DNA of 64,000 nt. It comes from Turnera subulata. Its lineage: Eukaryota; Streptophyta; Magnoliopsida; Malpighiales; Passifloraceae. Shown here piece after piece: positions 57,988-64,000 of the stretch. Both the position numbers and the translations under genes were made by a program. The stretch is from the NCBI GenBank assembly GCA_028386065.3, contig JAKUCV010001648.1:119641-183640 (forward strand). Direction: 5' to 3'. A model generated the notes under the pieces. The model searched no databases and had not been told where the DNA came from. It saw only the letters and a program-made list of their open reading frames with translations. Position 1 is the stretch's first letter. Each line of letters opens with the position of its first letter.

Positions 57988-60456
57988 GTGGAGTTCATTG
58001 ACTTGGTGAAGCTAAAGGGAACAATGGGTTTCTACCAATTTATAGCCTTGTGGTGGTTATGTCCATTCTTTGTCTTCCAAACCAGTCTTGCTCGCTTTCA
58101 ACAGATAGGCCAGATATACCCTGGTTTCCAAACATCACAGGCGGATTGGGAGGAGCAGGATGGGATGTTCCTGTTATCCAAGAACTCTACTTTTGGTTTT
58201 GGCTTCTACACTGCTCTTGATGCTGAACGCTTTGTACTTGTTGTCAAACACTTGAAAACTGCCAAAGTGGTCTGGACTGCTAACAGAGGCCTACTGGTTA
58301 GCCATTCTGATCAATTTTTGTTCGACAGAAATGGAAATGTGTCTTTGAAAAGCGGGGTTGATGTTGTTTGGACCACGGCTACAGGAGGACAAAAGGCTGC
58401 ATCTATGGAGTTGATGGACTCAGGCAACCTGGTGTTGCTTGGGGACAATGGGAGTTATCTTTGGCAGAGCTTTAGCCACCCAACTGATACTCTTTTGCCT
58501 GGTCAGGAGTTTGTGGAAGGAATGAGGCTCAAAACTTTCCCAAAGAATGGTTTGTTTAATTATCTTGAGATCAAGTCAGGTGATTTGGTCCTCTACGCAG
58601 GGTACAACACTCCACAAGTTTATTGGTCACTGGCTAATGAGAACAGGAAAACCAACAAGACAGTCACAGGTAAGGTTCACTCTGCGTCTCTGGTGTCCAA
58701 TTCATGGAACTTCTATGACAGGAACAAAGTCTTGCTATGGCAATTATTTTTCTCTGATACTACTGACCCAAATGCCACATGGGCTGCCGTTTTAGGCTCT
58801 GATGGGGCAATTGGGTTCTATAATCTTGCAAGAGGAAAAATTGTGACCCCAGAGGCAACTAGGATACCAGCAGATTTCTGCGGCGTCCCTGAGCCATGTG
58901 GACCGTATTTTGTGTGCTACTTCGAGAATTGGTGCCAATGCCCCATCAAATCATCCTTTGGTTGCAAGCCTCCTGTTGCCCCAACATGTAATAACTCCAA
59001 GGCATCAACTCAGCTATTCCATGTGGGTGAGAAGCTTGATTATTTTGCACTTGCGTTTGTAGCGCCCTCCCTGAAGTCCAATCTAAATGGTTGCAGAGAA
59101 GCTTGCCTTGCAAACTGTTCTTGTGTTGGGTTGTTCTTTCAAGAAAGCAGCAGGAGTTGCTTCCTGTTTGACCAGTTAGGGAGCATTACTCGTTCTCCGG
59201 AGGGGTCATCAGGATATGCTTCTTACATAAAACTCTCAAGTGACGCCTTAAATTCAACAGGAAGCAGAAACACAAGGAATGAAGCTATTGTAGTGGTGGT
59301 GATTGTTGTTTCGACTATTTTGGTCATCGCAGGTTTGGTTTATCTGGGAGTATGGTACCGCCGGAGAAAGAAGAGACTCATGGAATTTTATCTAGAAGAA
59401 TATGAAGACGATAACCTCTTCGACAATATCTCTGGAATGCCAACGCGTTATAAACTTAGTGATCTTTGCAAAGCAACAAAGAACTTCTCTACGAGGCTTG
59501 GCCGAGGAGGGTTTGGCTCTGTCTACCTAGGTGCTCTTCCAGATGGAAGCCAAGTGGCCATCAAAAAGTTGGAAGGTGTTGGGCAAGGGAAGAAAGAGTT
59601 TAGATCAGAAGTGAGCACCATTGGAAGTGTTCATCATGTCCATCTGGTCAAGCTTAGAGGCTTCTGTGCCGAGGGGATTCATAGGCTTCTTGTTTATGAG
59701 TACATGGAAAAAGGGTCGCTGGACAAGTGGATCTTCAAGAACAATGAGGAAGGTTTCTCTTTGGATTGGAATACAAGATTCAATATTGCAGTAGGGACGG
59801 CCAAAGGTCTGGCTTACCTCCATGAAGAGTGTGCTGTAAAGATTGTCCATTGTGATATAAAACCTGAAAATGTACTTCTTGATGATAACTTCAACGCCAA
59901 AGTTTCAGATTTTGGGTTGGCAAAGCTAATGCACCGAGAAGAAAGCCACGTTTATACCACAGTGAGGGGAACAAGGGGATATCTTGCCCCAGAATGGATC
60001 AGCAACAATCCTATATCAGAGAAGAGTGATGTGTACAGCTATGGCATTGTATTGCTTGAGATCATCACTGGCAGGAGGGCTTATGGTTCATCAGAAAGTT
60101 CACAAAAATCCCACGTTGCTTCTTTTTCCTTCAAGATGTTGGAACAAGGAAAACTGAGGGAAATAATTGATTCAAATTTGGAAATTGATGAAAAAGATGA
60201 GAGGGTTATCACTGCAATTAAAGTTGCATTGTGGTGCATACAAGATGAGATGCAATTGAGGCCACCTATGACTAAAGTGGTCCAATTGCTTGAAGGTCTC
60301 TGTGAGGTACCTGATCCCCCAACTCCTATTCAGTCAGTTGCTCGGTCTTACCCAAGTTTCATCAAATGGAGCAGTGAAGATGGTTCCACTTCAGGCATTA
60401 CTGATTGGAATAGTGATACTTTTGTGTCAGATATTCGACTATCTGGCCCTAGATGA
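57988..60456 (+). CDS. G-type lectin S-receptor-like kinase, SD2-5 type
   Basis: This single-exon gene encodes 822 residues, close to Arabidopsis SD2-5 (At4g32300). It is a plasma-membrane receptor kinase. The order is a signal peptide, the bulb-lectin domain (about 50-190, with WTANRG, MDSGNLVLL and LWQSFSHPTDTLLPGQ), a Cys-rich region and PAN domain (about 295-420, CREACLANCSCVGLFF), a membrane segment (about 434-455), and a Ser/Thr kinase (about 500-775). Kinase motifs are GRGGFGSVYLG, Lys526 in VAIKK, HCD at 621-623, DFG at 641-643 and GTRGYLAPEW. The catalytic loop has Cys in place of Arg, so it is a non-RD kinase, as in SD2-5. The end, VSDIRLSGPR, is the family signature. The ATG at 58,024 (MGFYQF) gives a better signal peptide than 57,988 and may be the true start. 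The ligand is unknown. Confidence 0.95.
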   Translation: MEFIDLVKLKGTMGFYQFIALWWLCPFFVFQTSLARFQQIGQIYPGFQTSQADWEEQDGMFLLSKNSTFGFGFYTALDAERFVLVVKHLKTAKVVWTANRGLLVSHSDQFLFDRNGNVSLKSGVDVVWTTATGGQKAASMELMDSGNLVLLGDNGSYLWQSFSHPTDTLLPGQEFVEGMRLKTFPKNGLFNYLEIKSGDLVLYAGYNTPQVYWSLANENRKTNKTVTGKVHSASLVSNSWNFYDRNKVLLWQLFFSDTTDPNATWAAVLGSDGAIGFYNLARGKIVTPEATRIPADFCGVPEPCGPYFVCYFENWCQCPIKSSFGCKPPVAPTCNNSKASTQLFHVGEKLDYFALAFVAPSLKSNLNGCREACLANCSCVGLFFQESSRSCFLFDQLGSITRSPEGSSGYASYIKLSSDALNSTGSRNTRNEAIVVVVIVVSTILVIAGLVYLGVWYRRRKKRLMEFYLEEYEDDNLFDNISGMPTRYKLSDLCKATKNFSTRLGRGGFGSVYLGALPDGSQVAIKKLEGVGQGKKEFRSEVSTIGSVHHVHLVKLRGFCAEGIHRLLVYEYMEKGSLDKWIFKNNEEGFSLDWNTRFNIAVGTAKGLAYLHEECAVKIVHCDIKPENVLLDDNFNAKVSDFGLAKLMHREESHVYTTVRGTRGYLAPEWISNNPISEKSDVYSYGIVLLEIITGRRAYGSSESSQKSHVASFSFKMLEQGKLREIIDSNLEIDEKDERVITAIKVALWCIQDEMQLRPPMTKVVQLLEGLCEVPDPPTPIQSVARSYPSFIKWSSEDGSTSGITDWNSDTFVSDIRLSGPR

Positions 60457-62805
60457 TTGCAGCAAATCGTATGCTAAGGAGAGGATGTATTCGATCCAAT
60501 GGAAACTTCAGTTTCATGGAATAGATTCTTTTTTTTCCTTCTATCTTTAGTCTACATGCAACCCAAGCATTGGATTTTAAAGCTCTTCAAATCCATCAGG
60601 AGCTTTTCATGTTTCAACTTTAGCAACCATCACAGGAATAAAATCTTGCCTTGATATTCAAGCTTTCAAATTCTAACTGTAGCATACTACAGCGAGGTTA
60701 AGGAAAATTAACACTTATAATTAGACTCCTAGGCTTTTCAGGATTTCACATCTGTGCCATTATGTCGTTCTATTCTCCTGGATCACAGACGACGTATAGT
60801 CTCATTCTTTATTGTATATGATCATGCAAAGTCATCTTGTAAGTTAAACACGTAGACAGCCAATAACTTCTAGTAAGACACGTAGTCTGCATATCTTCTT
60901 CATTCAAGTGTCTACTTAGTTACAAAACTTTTGCTGTACTTTGACGGTAGACTAAAAATCACCTCATTCTGGACCACTTAGTGGAATTTTCAAGATCAAT
61001 GCCACCATATTTCAACAAATCCACCCATCTTTTGCCACCTTGACATCTTATTTGCCTAGTTTCCTGAAGGGCGGGCATTTTCCAGATGCAACTTTGCGCT
61101 TTTTATCATGCCTTTATAGTATGCAACGCAATTTATCTAGTGCAGGAACTAGTACTAAAGGACAAAATCACCAGGCAGAATTGAATTGGCCCTAATCATT
61201 GCATATAAAATAGCTTTCAGGGTCCAATTAGACCATCCATTCGTAGAGATAAATCCTACATCTAGTGTCCCTCATAATACACATCCAATCAATATTGTCA
61301 GGATTCATTTTTTCCTGATGAAGATTCTCAATTACACCATCTTAATGACAATGAAAATCCAATACAGAGTACCCTGCTAGAAAAAAATCATGCCTTGTAA
61401 AGTATGTATGAACTCTTTACTTAGCAATTGCCTGGTGCAGCAACCCTGTGTATCAAAAGTTTTATTTCCAGAAACCCACATGATTTGCTCTGGCTGAGAT
61501 GCTTAATTTTGTACAATTTTGTCCTAAATAATGGACAAAATGTAGAGATCACATGCTTCCAAGTTCGACCAACTACGACCACCAATACAGTATCAGCATT
61601 CCACAATCTGAACAGTGACATCAGCCAGAGCTCCATACTAAATAATAACAAGAGACAATGCAGAGGGGCCAAAAGCTATGAAAAAGATATAATCAGCCCA
61701 TCAATGTAAGAGGGAAGGAAAAGGAAAGCTAGTGACCCGTACAAAGGGCAAAGGGGCACAGAATATATACTCCAGGCCACCAAAAATGAATATGTAACAT
61801 ACGAGAGACGGAGAACCACCAAGCTGTCCTAATTAAAACACTCATCTCTTGTCTGGCATTTCCATAGAACAGGACAAACATCAAGGGTGATAGCGTTTTA
61901 AGATAATTCTGCCTGTCAATCATCACTTCTTTCTTTAGCTTTGTACTAAAAAACCAAAATGATTTGACTAATCCCTTGAAAAACACCAATAGAAGCAGTT
62001 TAGCGACCAATGTGATATACCTATGTAGTATTTTATATTATCAGAAAGATACACGGGGTGACAAGAAATCTTCAGTAGCCACTTATATCGCTTCAATGAT
62101 GATTATCCCTTCAATGGTTGATACATGGGGTGATAAGTTGTTATCTTATCATCAATAAAGCTAATCCAGGGGCGCAAGGTGTGCTGATTGTGATGTTATT
62201 TATCACATCTTCTGTTGCTTTACCCTACTAGTTCTGCAGTGGGTTTCTGGAAAAAACAGAAGCATGGGCATTCTGTGTGCTGCTGATACAACTGGAATGG
62301 GGTCCCATGCATTCTTGTTTCTAAATTGTACGGTTGAAAAACGAGTCCAAGAAAAAGGGCCTTTGTCATATATAAAATGCATCAAGTAGATCAACCTGCA
62401 CTTGATTCTTTCCTAGAATGTTGATTAGTCAAGGTGCTCTATGCCAAACTTAAACTTACCAAATACTAGCTACAAGCTTTGCAAGTCTTTATTGCCGGTT
62501 ATGCAAGCCACCTGTTACATAAGGCTTGGCCACTTAGGCAGACACTTTGTTCCTTTAGCTAGAAATAGAATAATCAGTACCTAATCATTAGTAGCATATT
62601 CATAACCAAAAACTGAATATATTGCCGAAGTTATACTATCTTGCTTTAGATTGAACTGCTTTACAAGAAGGAAATAGTCAGGAACCTGATCTCTATTTCA
62701 ACCAAGGCCTAGAGCAAAGAAAAAGGTTATATCTCAGATTTTTCATCTCATTATTAGGATATCTACTCGTCGCACCATCATGAAAATACTCTTGAGAGAA
62801 AGGTA
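60457..62805. other. Intergenic between two convergent genes
   Basis: This lies between the 3' ends of the SD2-5 and TPR genes. Short open frames at 61,186-62,394 have no recognisable domain. No repeat or RNA gene was recognised. Confidence 0.5.
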
Positions 62806-64000
62806 CTAGGAAGCTGCAGCTAAAGGTGGAAGGTGAGGATGTCCAAGGAAGAAACTCGGGGGAGGTTTGTTGGTGTGGTCAATTTCATGGTGGTCTTGTT
62901 GGTTTTCGCTTTCTTCATCCTCTTCAGCATCCCACAGAAACTTGGCATATGAAGCTAAGACATAGCTGCAAATGAGAAAAAAAGAAAGTAAAAGAGAAAA
63001 GTGATATTGATAATATTAGTTACACAACAAATATGACAATCAAAAGGAAAAAAAAATGGACAGACTCAAAGAAATTCAACTTTGAAGCGGGGGATATCAA
63101 CAATTGAAATCGTGTCTTAGATATTATAGTTCACCACGAACGAAACCTTTATCAAGCAATCCAAAATGTGTAAAATTAAACTAATCATGTCAATGTTGAT
63201 GCAGATGGGTAAACTATCTGATTCTGAATAACCAGAATTCTCTTAATATCATAAACATTTGATAACCATCAAATGCTTTAGCATAGATGAAAGATCAGTG
63301 ACAATTAGATCAAAGCTTAAAGAAAGAAGATCCTTATAAAACAAAACAAAAACAGATGTGGTCCAAATTAAAACATGAACAAGAAGAATTTAATCAATCA
63401 ATTCTAAGTGCATGATGTAAATTACCAATCATCTGGGGCACTTTTAACAGCCTGATCAAAGTAGCTCTCAGCACGTTGAGCATCCTTCTTTGATTGCCAT
63501 ATTAGATCAGCATACAGTGACAAAATATTGCCATCACCAGGACTTGCCAAAATTGCTCTTCCACAGAACTCTTCTGCTTTGGCAAAGTCTCCTTTGATCT
63601 AGTTCAATGGAACAAAAAGGAACAAGAACAGTCAAAACCAATACAGACGAGATCACCATAACCAACAGCATCCTATTTTACAACTTGTCAATAGTTAAGC
63701 CTAATTCAACAGTTTGTTATGTCACAAACAACTTCAATACCTCTTTCAGGAATTTGGCATAGTTGCCAAGTAGAAGTGCATTGTCAGGGTTTGCTTCAAT
63801 CATGGTCTGATAATAAGCATCAGTTCCATCACTCCCCTGAGACCATGACTCACCATTTTCATCTTCACCATCTGATCCTCTCCTTCCACCACCGTATATC
63901 CCAGCACCACCTCCACACCCGGCTGCACCAGCCACCACCAGTGTCTGCGCCGTTCTCTCTCCCAACCCGGAACTTGAAAAGAGTCTTTGGACTCCTGAAC
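62806..64000 (-). CDS. TPR-like protein, 3' part only
   Basis: The last three exons of a minus-strand gene lie in the window: 64000-63741, 63598-63426 and 62965-62806. The 5' part runs beyond the window edge. The visible part starts with a Gly-rich linker ([18 protein letters not shown]) and then has TPR-type helices: [26 protein letters not shown], then [29 protein letters not shown], then [31 protein letters not shown]. An acidic stretch (DAEEDEENESEN) and a Pro/His-rich tail close the protein. TPRs mediate protein contacts; no partner can be named. It resembles the plant-specific TPR family that includes At1g80130, which from memory lies near AHP6 in Arabidopsis. The intron phases are consistent. 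Confidence 0.88.

Noticed and set aside
1..64000. CRISPR arrays, operons, prophage or plasmid functions
   Set aside because: The sequence is plant nuclear DNA with spliced genes; no such structure was seen.

Overview
This is nuclear DNA from a flowering plant, most probably a eudicot. The evidence is AT-rich intergenic DNA, many short GT-AG introns, plastid-targeted precursors, plant-only families (TOO MANY MOUTHS, AHP6, PDCT, LURP-one-related, uclacyanin, S-domain receptor kinase) and plant-type LINE, SINE and MITE insertions. The species cannot be named from the sequence. Exon models were built by hand from reading frame, splice sites and family knowledge; all stay in frame across every junction. 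Gene names rest on recognising the proteins, since no database search was run.

Layout. 3.2-4.7 kb (-): single-exon TOO MANY MOUTHS (TMM), a stomatal patterning receptor. 5.8-7.3 kb (+): a CBS-domain SnRK1-gamma-like PV42 gene. 10.0-11.3 kb (+): PDCT/ROD1, which exchanges headgroups between phosphatidylcholine and diacylglycerol. 13.4-15.9 kb (-): a plastid protein best read as PIFI, divergent from FAD5/ADS3 at 16.4-18.7 kb (+), a plastid acyl-lipid desaturase. 23.0-24.4 kb (+): AHP6, a pseudo-phosphotransfer protein with Asn in place of the phospho-accepting His. 28.0-30.4 kb (+): an internally deleted LINE with a 786-codon open frame, inserted just beyond the 3' end of the 22-exon SPT5 gene (30.5-37.3 kb, -). 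40.4-41.4 kb (+): a LURP-one-related gene. 42.8-43.6 kb: a LINE fragment with a 190-bp duplication around a single N. 44.7-46.7 kb (-): a uclacyanin-like gene and a decayed paralogue. 48.6-50.7 kb (-): a GPI-anchored GH17 beta-1,3-glucanase. 51.9-53.9 kb (-): an MBD10/11-type methyl-CpG-binding-domain protein. 58.0-60.5 kb (+): an SD2-5-type lectin receptor kinase. 62.8-64.0 kb (-): the 3' part of a TPR protein gene.

The genes do not form an operon-like unit, but the order is informative. As far as I remember the Arabidopsis loci, TMM, PV42b, AHP6, a LURP-one gene and a TPR gene lie together near At1g80080-At1g80130; PV42a and MBD10 are neighbours at At1g15330-15340; and ROD1, PIFI and FAD5 are neighbours at At3g15820-15850. 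This window holds all three groups interleaved, as expected for a less fractionated ancestral block. The other main points of interest are the LINE fusion ORF with an exact 15-bp target-site duplication, a SINE with a target-site duplication and a paralogous empty site, the shared PIFI/FAD5 promoter, and two perfect local duplications that may be recent or may be assembly artefacts.
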